Assembly: GCA_010279815.1 (NCBI GenBank)
Contig: QEOQ01000508.1
Location: 3,540,651 to 3,604,650 of the forward strand
Source: Brachionus plicatilis
Lineage: Eukaryota > Rotifera > Eurotatoria > Ploima > Brachionidae
DNA length: 64,000 nt
Reading direction: 5' to 3'
Shown piece after piece: positions 15,166 through 26,646 of this stretch. The notes beneath the pieces are model-generated. The model was given only the letters and a program-made list of their open reading frames with translations. It made no database searches and was not told where the DNA came from. The position numbers and the translations under genes were made by a program. Positions within the stretch are counted from its first letter, which is position 1. Each line of letters opens with the position of its first letter.

Positions 15166-15449
15166 GGTTCAAAAATGATTATTTATTAAAGGAATTATTG
15201 AAATTAAGAAGAGTTTGAAATAAGAAGCATAATTAGCCATTTCTTTAATTTATTTTACAAATAAAAGACAATATTTTTGGAGGGTCGAAAAAACCCTCTT
15301 TGGCCTTAACGTATACATCTTTTTTATTACATGAAAATAAAAATATTTTGTAATCAAAACTAATTAATTATGATATTTTTTGAATTTTAGTTTTTGTGAA
15401 AAAAAATGTCAACAAGGGTCAAAAAACCCCTGCGGCCGTTTAGTGTTAA
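15166..15449 (-). mobile_element. 5'-side terminal region of the piggyBac element
   Basis: Two related motifs in the same orientation are seen: GGGTCGAAAAAACCC followed by CTTTGGCC-TTAA (ending 15309), and GGGTCAAAAAACCCC followed by TGCGGCCGTTTAGTG-TTAA (ending 15449). The outer one is the likely terminus with its TTAA target site. I did not find a matching CACTAAACGG end on the other side of the transposase, so that end may be deleted. Confidence 0.45.
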
Positions 15450-17099
15450 TTTTAAATTTGTACATTTTTAGATTACTGGATAGGAAATGTCTTTAATTTG
15501 AGCAAATTAAATACATAATCATTGGTCAGTAATAGATAATCTTAAAATATTTTCACAAAACTAAATTCAATAGCTGTTGACTCAGATTAAAATATGTTTT
15601 TCATGATATAATGTATTTAATATATTTTCAAATAAAAATTTGAATAAAAAAATAAAAATTGTTTTTTTTTAGATTAACTTAATTTTAAATTTAATAAAAA
15701 TTTTAACATGTGAAATTGTTTGATTATTCTTATTAAAAATAATTTTTCAAGGTCAGCTGGATAGTTAGAGATCAAAACAGGTTTAGACCTTAAATCACAG
15801 TTTTTTTTCAAATGATCTTTGTTGTGTTGGTAAATGAGTCCAATCGATTGATAAAATTCATTTATCGACTAATTTTTTTTAGTCGATCATTAAATCGATT
15901 AATTTTTTTTTCTTAAAAATAAAGGGAACAAGCTAAAGAAAGAATTGGACAACATATTTATATGATAAATTACTTTAGAAAAAATATCAGAAAAACTTAT
16001 AAGGTTAAGTAATTTTGACAGATTTCTGAAGTATCAATTCACTTAAGTAGATTAAGCATTAAGAAGATCATTTAAAGTTTTTTATTAAAAAAAATAATAT
16101 TTTTTGATAATTCCTAATTATTCATTTCGATACAAATTAGTAGTTTTACAGTTAATTAGAAAAATTATTCTATTTAATAATCGACTAAAATAATACCGTA
16201 AACCCTTGCGCATAGGCGCAGCAGTTAATACCAGGCCCTACAACTACCGCAATGCGGCTAATCCCAGTCATTTCATGTAAAAAAAAATTAAAATTGAATT
16301 AAAAAGATTTTTCGCGCCTAAGACAGGATCCGGGATTTACCATGTGGTAAACCCAGGAATTTGTCGTTTTACCGCACCAAAAACTGATTCATAACCGCGA
16401 AAAAAAAATTAAAATAAGCATTTAAATGCCGGTTTAGGTCGATTTTAATTTAAAAGTTTCGAAACAACCGCATGCGGTAAAATTAAGTTTTTAAGGAAAA
16501 AAAAAACATTTTTTAAAAAAAGAAAAAAATTTAAAAAAGTTGGTTTTGCAATTTTTCCTTTTTCTTTTTTTCCCGGATCCTGTCTTAGGCGCGAAAAATC
16601 TTTTTAATTCAATTTTAATTTTTTTTTACATGAAATGACTGAGATTAGCCGCATTGCGGTAGTTGTAAGGCCTGGTATTAACTGCTGCGCCTATGCGCAA
16701 GGGTTTACGGTAATTGACAAAAAAAGTTTTGGTTAAGAGTTTAAGAGATTCAGAAAAAAAGTCTCCCCTATCATGTTCTTTATCTTTATGTAGTTTTATG
16801 ACTCAAAGTCAATTAAAATTAAATTAAATAGACTACTTAAAAAAACTTAAAAAAAACGAGTGAATTGTCGGTGGTATAAAAATTTTAAAACAAAAATTAT
16901 TTTACACATTTAAAAGAGTTTTTTTATAGAAAAAATATTTTTTTATTTTTACGAGCATTTTTATATTCAAGAAGTACTTTGAGAAAGCAATTTTTTAAAT
17001 TTTATTTTTGAAAAATAAATTATTGATCAGATAAAAAAAATATTATCAAATAAATATAATTTTTTTAAAAATGCAAAGATTAGAGGAAACTTATTAAGA
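15450..17099. other. Intergenic interval between the piggyBac copy and UVSSA
   Basis: It contains the MITE at 16194-16712 and a hairpin around 15865-15895 (ATCGACTAA, a T run, TTAGTCGAT). Otherwise it is AT-rich sequence with no gene seen. Confidence 0.6.
16194..16712. mobile_element. MITE with about 142-bp terminal inverted repeats
   Basis: Left arm 16194-16335 and right arm 16571-16712 are nearly perfect inverted copies, starting TACCGTAAACCCTTGCGC and ending GCGCAAGGGTTTACGGTA. Both contain the landmarks CCGCAATGCGG, CATTTCATGTAAAAAA and GCGCCTAAGACAGGATCC. TA at each edge may be the target duplication. The centre is non-coding but has further inverted motifs (ACCATGTGGTAAA, ACCGCATGCGGTAAA). 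It stands out by its GC content. The superfamily is not assigned. Confidence 0.8.
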
Positions 17100-20000
17100 T
17101 CAAGATTGAATTGCGTAGTTGTAATTATGATGAAATTTCTCATAGTTTCGTCTTGTTTCGATGGCATCTAGTATTGATCCAATTTTTCTCAAGCTTTTAG
17201 AGTCCAATAATTTTTTCTTTAGCCTTTCAGTACTGCTACTAGCTGTTTTTTTCAAATCAGTTATATTCCCGCTTTTTCTTTTTTTCGCTTTTTTATTATC
17301 AACAGTTAAATTTAGTCCAGTTGCTGCGTTTATGTCAGCCAAAAGTCCAGCATCTTGCCATGGCTTAACTTCAACTTTATTTTTTTCAAATTCAATTTTA
17401 TCTTTTTCATTAAAAATATTTCCCATTTGATCTCGAGCAACTATCTTTCCATGCAATGGACATTTGTGTCTGTCCATTCTGGGACATAGCTTTCCGTTTT
17501 TAAGCGGAGCTCGACATGACCATTTTACAGGTTCGAAATTACCAACAAATGACATTTTGGTTAAACGATGCGCATTTTCTATCAAATCATGAGTTACTTC
17601 ATTTTCTCGTCTTTGAAAAAGCGGATTCTGTGTCTCTACCTTTTGCACAACTGGATTTAAGTATACCATTTCAGCTAAATCAATTACTGGTGCCAACTAA
17701 ATTGAGAAAAATAAAAAAGGTTAAGCTAAAAAATATATTCATTTAAATTACTTTAAGCATTTCGGATCTTTTGGCATCTTTTTCATCGAAATTTTTTTTT
17801 TCTTCTTGTTCAGCTAGCATTTTAGAAGTACCGGGAAGTGAGTTATTACTAATATCTTCAAAAAAATTGTCTTTTGGATTTTGAGATTGTTGCTCTGATT
17901 TTATGTTCAAGTCGTCAAATTTTTTGAGGATATTTTTCGCTTCATTTTTCAAATCAATTGCTTGTTTCAAATATTCTGATGCTTCTCTAACTTGAGTAAA
18001 ATTCTATAATCAAAAATAAGAATACTCAATAAAGCAAATAAAGCAAATACTTTTATCCATTTATTTATTCTATAAAGATGTGAATTTTTTATCTCTTTAG
18101 ACAAATCTTTCATTATGTCAATCACAATTTTATTGTCATCAGTTTCCTTGAGATATTGCTCGATTTTTACCTCAGTATTTTTTAAATCTTCAACACATGT
18201 GGATTCTTTGTCCAAAAATCCTAGATAGTGGATTTCCAAGTTTGTATCAGCAATTATGTCCTCTTTTGCTCGTTTGATTGGAACTTCGACAAATTCTTCA
18301 TCTGAATCATCACTTTCTTCCTCGTCTTCATTTGAAAATTGTTTAGTAGGTGTCATTTTAGATTCAGCTGGAATAAAATCTTCATTTGAAAAGAAATCTT
18401 CACTTGGAATCAAAATTTTTATGCTCTGTTCAAGTTGTTTTATACAATTCTTTATATCGGGCTCAAGATCTTCAAAAAAATTAATTAACATTTTATTTTA
18501 AAAAAATATTAAGAAAAAAATGGTTCATATATTTCTAAATAAAAAATATTTTTAAAAGAAGAAAATCTTTTATTTTTATCTTTTACAAAAAGCCCAGAAT
18601 TGCTAAAATTATGTCATTTTTTATCATATCTTAAATTTAATTTTACGTTAAATTAAAATTTTTTTTTTTTTTTTAATTTTAATCAATTTTTAAGTTATTT
18701 TAAAAAAATTTACTGAAATAGGTTTTTTTTTTTAGATTCCTGACAAAAATTTATATTCATTTTACAACCTGAAGCAAAAATAATGCCCCAAATAATTTAT
18801 ACATGGGGAAAATATCATAATGACTAAATTTCTAAAATTGAAAAATTAATGATTGCAATGTATTTTTATTTTTAATTACTAAAAATTTTAAGGCAACTTG
18901 AAGCTCATGATCATGCTCAAATGATCAAAATTTAATCGATTAAAATCTTAATAAAAATGATGAAATAAGCTTTATTTAATTTTGTTTAAAATTAAACATA
19001 ATTTGTTTATTATTTTAATTAAAAAAAAGCAAATTTTTTTTTCTAATTGATCTTTAATTGGTTCTTCTATTAATTAAAATTTTAAAGACAAATTTAAAAT
19101 CGAATTTAAGGTGTCCAAATTATGACTTTAAATGATATTTTAATATTTATTAAAATATATTACGGCAAAACAAAGTTAAATTTTGTATTTCAAAATTTCT
19201 AAATATTGATTAAGATTTTTGTTTACTTCAGATAAAAATTCCTTTTATTTAAATCAAAAACTAAAAATTTTCATTAGAAATTTACATTTGAATTTGACAA
19301 ATATTAATTGTAAAGTAGGGAATTGTAAAATTTTATGCAATGCTAAAGATTATTTTATAAAAATTTAAATTAATTTTAAAGATAATGTCCAAAGCATTCC
19401 GGGAGTTAAGACAAGCTATGCTTTGTTTAACACAAAAATTTAATTCATCTTTATCAAAAACATGAATTTAAACTTTACTATAAAAAATTAACAATAATGA
19501 TTATAGTAAATTTTTTTTAATTGAAAATTCAAATCAAACAAAATGTTTTACATTTTTTTAGGCTAATAAAAAACTTGAGAATGTTCATTACGAAGAGATT
19601 TAATTATTTGTATTTTTTTCTCTAAATATAAATTCAGATATCTAATTATGAATTTAAATAAATTAATTTAACAGAATTTAAAAAAAAATGCTGATCAATC
19701 TTATCAATTTTAAAAAGAACCATCTAGGTAAAATCAGAATATTTGATTAAAGATTTACTTGTCATTTCTTTTACGTATTCTTTGTATTTTTGGTTGACAA
19801 AAATTTGTTGTTTTTCATTTTGTTTTTGAACGTGAGCTCGATGGGCACTATTTTGATGCGAAAAAGAAACAAAATCAACTTTTTTACAGTTCTTCAAGTA
19901 TTCAAAACCAAGCTGAAGTCTTTTGTATTCTGGTGAAAATTTGTCATTCCACGCTTTGATAATTTTGGCTGCTTGTTTTTTTAATTCATTGGCGGCTTTC

Positions 20001-20355
20001 CTGGGAACCGGAAGTGGTTGATCAGGGTTTGTTTCCAAGACCAGCTCAAAGAACTGCTGAAAGTCATCCAAAAGAAGCTCTCGAAATAAATGAGATCTCT
20101 GGAAAAGAACATCAACAATTTGCAAAGCAGCATAGCGAACTTCGCTATGTTCTTTCCTTAATTGTGCATTCAAAACTTCAAAACAAATCTTCAAGTTTTG
20201 GTCGCTAGATCTAAATTAAATTTTAAATTCAAAAAATTGTGTGTAAATTAGATTGTGAACTTGCAACTAGATTTGACCATTTGAAGATTGTCCGAATTCA
20301 ATGGAGCCATACCTGATTTGCACAGATCAATAATAATGGCTTCAAAATCTGTCAT
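17100..20355 (-). CDS. UVSSA: UV-stimulated scaffold protein A (transcription-coupled repair)
   Basis: Five exons: 20261-20355, 19759-20210, 18051-18469, 17752-18003 and 17100-17696. They total 1815 nt (604 residues) with every phase consistent. The N-terminus is the VHS/ENTH-like domain, with KSSDQNLKICFEVLNAQL, RYAALQIVDVLFQRSHLFR and a PLPVPRKAANEL stretch. The middle is acidic (DEFVEVP-type segment). The C-terminus is the DUF2043 zinc region, WSCRAPLKNGKLCPR followed by DRHKCPLHGKI. UVSSA binds stalled RNA polymerase II, stabilises CSB through USP7 and recruits TFIIH. The human protein is about 709 residues, so this one is somewhat shorter. The gene lies between the two ARF1 copies and diverges from ARF1-B with a 576-bp spacer. 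Intron 2 is 1.29 kb; the others are about 50 bp. Confidence 0.93.
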
Positions 20356-21535
<1,180 letters not shown>

Positions 21536-22110
21536 AATATTTCCTAGATTAATTTTATAGCGAAACACATATATATTTTATTTTTTTTCATCATTTTATA
21601 AAAAATATATATAAAATTCGAATTTTTTTTTTCATTTAATTTTTTTTTGACATTTAATATTAAATTATTAGACGAATATTTGGCTTCTTGTGTTCATCAA
21701 ATCAATAAAAAGAAACTTTAAAATTATAATCTCTTATTAATTGGTTTTTAAAAAAATTTCAAAATTGAATTAATTTTTATTTATGTCCATGGAAACAATT
21801 TTATTTTTGTTCTAATTTAATCTTCTGCTTTGCATAAAAACAACCTTCTTTTTTTGTAGTTTTTAAAATATTGAGAGATTTTACAAAATCATATTTTTTT
21901 TCTCTAAAATTTAAATGTATTTTTTTATAAATCAGAAAAAATTTCGTAAATTTACATTAAAAAATTATTTGTTTAATTGAAAAAAAAAATTTCAATTTTA
22001 AGATAAAATGTATTTTTTCTTTTGTAATATTATTTGATTTATTGAACTAAAAAGTTTTACCTCAAATGTTTAAAAGTTCTAAAAGAGCAAAAAACAAAAT
22101 AATATTAATG
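21536..22110. other. Convergent 3' intergenic interval, ARF1-B / OPRT-A
   Basis: It should hold the 3' UTRs of ARF1-B (plus) and OPRT-A (minus). It is AT-rich with long T runs. An AATAAA-type signal for ARF1-B is near 21702. Nothing else is recognised. Confidence 0.5.
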
Positions 22111-22857
22111 TCAATTTATGTTGACTTGAGAAGCTTGGAATGAATGAGTATGTAGAAAATCCGTAATTTCGTCCATTTTGTCTTGATTAATTTTCCCTCT
22201 TTTAACTAAATGCTTAAGCAAATCACTTGCTTTTATGACACTTAAAAAATTAATATTGTTATCTTTAATATTCTGATAGCCACCTTGCTCTCTGTCCATC
22301 AAAGTTATGGCTTCTGTTACATTTAGATCATACATTTTCAATGCCTTTAAAATTGTAATATAAATCAAGAAAAAAAAAAATTTTATTTCTCACTTCACTA
22401 GTTTCCAAAATACTAGTTCCATAGACAACGACATCTTCTATGAGTAAACAAGAATCGCCAGCTTTGTAAACACCTTCAACCATTTTTTTACAACCATAAT
22501 CTTTAATTTCTTTGCGCTTAAAAACCATCGGTTTGTTAGTTTGGATGCTCAGAGACTAAAAGTGTTTTTATTTTTTAAATTATCTTATCTTTTAGAATTT
22601 GACAAGCAATTTTACTGTAGCGACGGCAAAGGCTCCATATGGTACACCACAAATAATGTCAAAGTTTATGTTGTTCTGCTCTATAATTTGTTTGATAAGT
22701 CTGCCAGCTTGTTGCAGCACTTTTGGATGAGAGACAATCAATCTTAGGTCGAAATAAACAGGTGTCTTGAGACCTGTACTCAGATAGAACTCGCCAAATT
22801 TTACACAGCCAATTTCGTACAAATTGTCCATAAAACTTTCCAGCTCTGTTCTATCCA
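22111..22857 (-). CDS. OPRT-only paralogue A (orotate phosphoribosyltransferase domain)
   Basis: Three exons run from ATG 22855-22857 to TGA 22111-22113, about 210 residues. The domain matches the N-terminal OPRT half of UMP synthase: CVKFGEFYLSTGLKTPVYFDLR, ICGVPYGA, FKRKEIKDYG, MVEGVY and LMDREQGG. OPRT makes orotidine-5'-phosphate from orotate and PRPP. No ODC domain follows. The PRPP-binding loop reads LLIEDVVVYGTS, whereas UMP synthases have DDVxTSGxS: the Ser before Gly is Tyr, which should disturb the phosphate-binding turn. The first exon, first intron and most of exon 2 are almost an exact inverted copy of gene B (23750), then the sequences diverge. The intron that interrupts the last third of B and C is absent here. 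Confidence 0.85.
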
Positions 22858-23749
22858 TTTTTTTGTCTACTAAATCTAAACTTATGTTTAACTGCAATAA
22901 AGATTGATAAATTCACTACGGTTTTTTTATATTTTCAAACGTGGTTTAATTAAATTAAATTTTAATTAAAATTTTTCAGAAAATGTAAACAAAATTAAAT
23001 CAAATTGCCTAACAATACATGCATTTAATTGAATAAGCTTTTTAATTTCAAATGAAACAAACTTTCCTTAGATTATTGAACAAAAAAAAATCTTACTCTT
23101 TCTTAAACCGATTTTAATTTTACCTAGAACTTGAGAGTTTATATATTCTTTTAAATAACAATGCAATTTTTTCGTAAATCTTTAAGTTTATCTTTTTGTT
23201 ATATCTTCATTTGTTTTTTTATTCAGCTGCCTTGTTTTTTATTTATTTGGTATTAGATTAGTGAAAGGTTTATTATCTGAATAAAAAAAGATTTGTCTTG
23301 ATTAAATGCTCGAAAATGGGACTAAAATTTATATAAAATAAAAAAACTTTTCCAAAAAAATTTAGAATTCTTTTCTGCAGAATTAAATTTTAAAAATTTA
23401 AAAGATAAAACAAAATTTCACATGTCAATATTGAAGAATCAAGTCAAAATAGTGTTAGATAAAACTATGGTTGAACAGAGACATTTAAAGTAAAATATAT
23501 AAATGGAGTCTAATTGAAACCACGAGAACTTTAAGACTAAATAAAAAATAAAAAGAGTACTTTATTTAAGTTAAAGACATAATAAAATTTTAGAAATATA
23601 GACAAAGCGTAATCACTAGAATATGCACGTCGAGTATAAAGTAGAGAATTTGAATCATAAAACATGCTTTATACACAAATTTTAAATTATAAATCTTCTT
23701 AGATTGAAATTAGAATAGATAAGATTGGAAAAATAAAGAAGACAAAAAA
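22858..23749. promoter_or_regulatory. Head-to-head spacer between OPRT-A and OPRT-B
   Basis: This 892-bp spacer separates two divergent start codons and is presumably a bidirectional upstream region. Unlike the flanking genes it is not an obvious inverted repeat, so the symmetry stops at or near the two ATGs. It is AT-rich and no defined element was identified. Confidence 0.4.
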
Positions 23750-24580
23750 ATGGATAGAACAGAGCTGGAAAGTTTTATGGACAATTTATACGAAATTGGC
23801 TGTGTAAAATTTGGCGAGTTCTATCTGAGTACAGGTCTCAAGACACCTGTTTATTTCGACCTAAGATTGATTGTCTCTCATCCAAAAGTGCTGCAACAAG
23901 CTGGCAGACTTATCAAACAAATTATAGAGCAGAACAACATAAACTTTGACATTATTTGTGGTGTACCGTATGGAGCCTTTGCCGTCGCTACAGTAAAATT
24001 GCTTGTCAAATTCTAAAAGATAAGATAATTTAAAAAATAAAAACACTTTTAGTCTCTGAGCATCCAAACTAACAAACCGATGGTTTTTAAGCGCAAAGAA
24101 ATCAAAGATTATGGTTGTAAAAAAATGGTTGAAGGTGTTTACAAAGCTGGCGATTCTTGTTTACTCATAGAAGATGTAGTTGTCTATGGAACTAGCATAA
24201 ATGAGACAAGTCAAGTAATTTTATTTATTTTTTTCTATTTTGATTTTTAAAGGTTTTGTTTCGTAGACTTTAAGAGAGTATAAACTTAATGTCACTCATG
24301 CCATTTCTATATTAGATCGTGAACAAGGTGGCTGTCAATTGGTTCAAGATAATCAAATTAATTTTTACAGGTATTTTTAAAAATTATCAAAAATTTTACT
24401 TTTGGTTTTTATTTTTTTTAAAGTATTTTGAAAGCAAGTGACATTTTGAAACATTTAGTTAATCGTGGTAAAATATCTCAAGCCAAAATGGACGAAACAA
24501 TAGATTTTTTAAATAAAAATGTTTTCAAAGCCTCTCAATCTTCTATTTCATTTACCAAGCCAGTTGTTAATGAGCTTTAG
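23750..24580 (+). CDS. OPRT-only paralogue B (orotate phosphoribosyltransferase domain)
   Basis: Four exons (23750-23992, 24053-24214, 24267-24370, 24424-24580) total 666 nt, 221 residues, all in phase. It has the same OPRT motifs as copy A, with the last third read as LNVTHAISILDREQGG and then ILKASDILKHLVNRGKISQ. The PRPP loop is LLIEDVVVYGTS, again with Tyr in place of the usual Ser before Gly. The protein stops after the OPRT domain (PVVNEL then TAG). From the ATG to about base 24200 it is nearly identical to the inverse of copy A, intron 1 included; I found one mismatch in exon 1 (around 23969). It is probably expressed and stable, but ordinary OPRT activity is uncertain. Confidence 0.85.
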
Positions 24581-26646
24581 TTATATTTTTCCATTTTCTT
24601 TCTTAGATTCAATTAATTATTTTAATTTTTTTCATGATCAAAAAATAGTTATTTTATTTTTGAATTTAAAAATAAATTCTTGAAATGGAAAAAATTGTTT
24701 TCATTTTATTTTCCCAATTTCTTTTAGTATAAATTTACTGGAAGATTTAGAAATTTTATAGTCAATTAAAACCAGAGTTTTTTAAAAGTCACAAGTTTCA
24801 AGTCAAGTCCAAGACCGGGCTTGGACTTTTTTTTTAATGATTTTGACTTTTTTTTGGGACTTTTAAACAACTCTGATTAAAACCTTACAAAATTCATTAT
24901 TAAAAATTCTTAAAAGAGAATTTTTTTCCTGGATTTTATTGCTAAATTATGATCATCTTTAAAAACAATTAAAAAAAAATAAATAAAATTTAAAAATAAT
25001 AAAGAACTTGAAGAAAATATTTGAATATAAGAAATTAATAGTATCGAGTACCCTAAAGTTTGGAGAAAAATTTTAACTGGGATCAGAATAATTTTTACTT
25101 GGCGTTAAAATTTAATACCTAACCTATTAATACCGTCATTTTTGATTCCTGTCTGAGAAAAATTCGTTCAATTTTGAGAAACTCCTTATTTCATTTTATT
25201 TTCAATAATAGCGCAAATTGTTTGGAAAATTACCTTTAACATGGCAAATTAAAGTTTCAGATCAAATTTTAAGATCAAAACAATCACTTAAAATTTTAAA
25301 ACTTAATTAATCTAATAATTTTGATAATTTTAAAAAAATAAATACTAAAAATTGATAGACATAAAATGCCTAATAATGGTTCATTATCAAATTAACATCA
25401 AAATGATTGATTTCTAATTTCCAACAAAACAAAACAATAATTTAAATTATTCAGATTAAGTTAAGTGATTCATAACTTTAAAATTCATTGATTGAAAACT
25501 GAAATAATTTTTTTTCTTCACTTAAACATATTAAAATTAAAGACAAAAAACATTTAATTTTTTGTCTTTAAAAGTTTTTATTAAAATTAATTTAAAAAAT
25601 GTAGATCTTTTTAAGTTCAATAAAAAAGGATATTTAAAAATGCTATATATGAAAATAAACTTTACATAGCATGTCAAGTAATTGTTTAGAAAAAAATTAT
25701 TTTTTCCCTATTATTTTAAAAAAATTACATTATATATATAAATTATATTTTAGATCTGTTGATATTGATCTACGTAAGTTAACCTAGTTTTCCGTAAAAA
25801 TTACCAAAAACATCGTGTCAAGTCAATACTATTTTTAGTATGCATGAGCAAAATTTCAAGGAACTCTAAATTTTTTAAGATAAAATTTCGTATGGAAAAG
25901 TAAAAATAAGTAAAACAATATAAGATTTTTTTACTGTTTTTTTAGCTTTTTCGAACTTTTCATTTAAAGAAATTAATAAAAAAACAAAAAGAGCCATTGT
26001 CAAGCTTGGCAAAGCGACTAAATAACATTAAAACTGAAAGATCAACAAAATAATGCAAAAGATAAAATTAAATATTTTTGAGACCAAAACGAAATCGAAT
26101 AAAAATTTTAATCAATTGTTTTATTTTTTTAAGAATAACTTTTTTTTTAATTTATCTTAAAAATTGAAAATTTTTTGTAAATTCTTGTAAATTTTCTTCA
26201 TTTTACTATTTATAGATATTTTAAGGTATTTTGAACATAAAAACCTAATTAAAGAATTATTGCAGAGACTAAGTTTGAGTGATACAGAGTTTGTATCTCC
26301 TGATTCATTTTCCATTTAAAGTTTTAGACCTTAACATATAATTTATTTGAATATTAAATTGTTATTCTTTGTTCCAATATACACAATACTCTCATGGCCA
26401 AGCATTCTCTGTTGAAGTTTAATACAAGGAAAACTTTTTTTTAAATTTTTTAAAAGGAGAATAATGCATTCTTATGAGTAAGATTTTAAAAAATATAAAA
26501 ATAATTTTTATTAATATCAAATTAAATTATTTATGCTATGAAAAAAATTCTTCTTTTTTTACTCCATTTATATTCAGATATATGAGATATTTTCTAAATA
26601 CTTACTTAAAAGGATAAAAATAGACAAAAAAATATTTTTCAAAAGA
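24581..26646. other. Intergenic interval between OPRT-B and OPRT-C
   Basis: 2.07 kb of AT-rich DNA without a credible exon. It contains a foldback sequence at 24771-24887. The short region upstream of the 26647 start is presumably the OPRT-C promoter; no element was identified. Confidence 0.55.
24771..24887. repeat. Small foldback (inverted-repeat) sequence
   Basis: The left arm AACCAGAGTTTTTTAAAAGTC pairs with the right arm GACTTTTAAACAACTCTGATT. A nested hairpin, GTCCAAG-accggg-CTTGGAC, lies inside. The embedded AAGTCAAGTCCAAG-type motif recurs in introns of IPO9 (46355-46400, 47000, 48720-48790). Confidence 0.55.
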
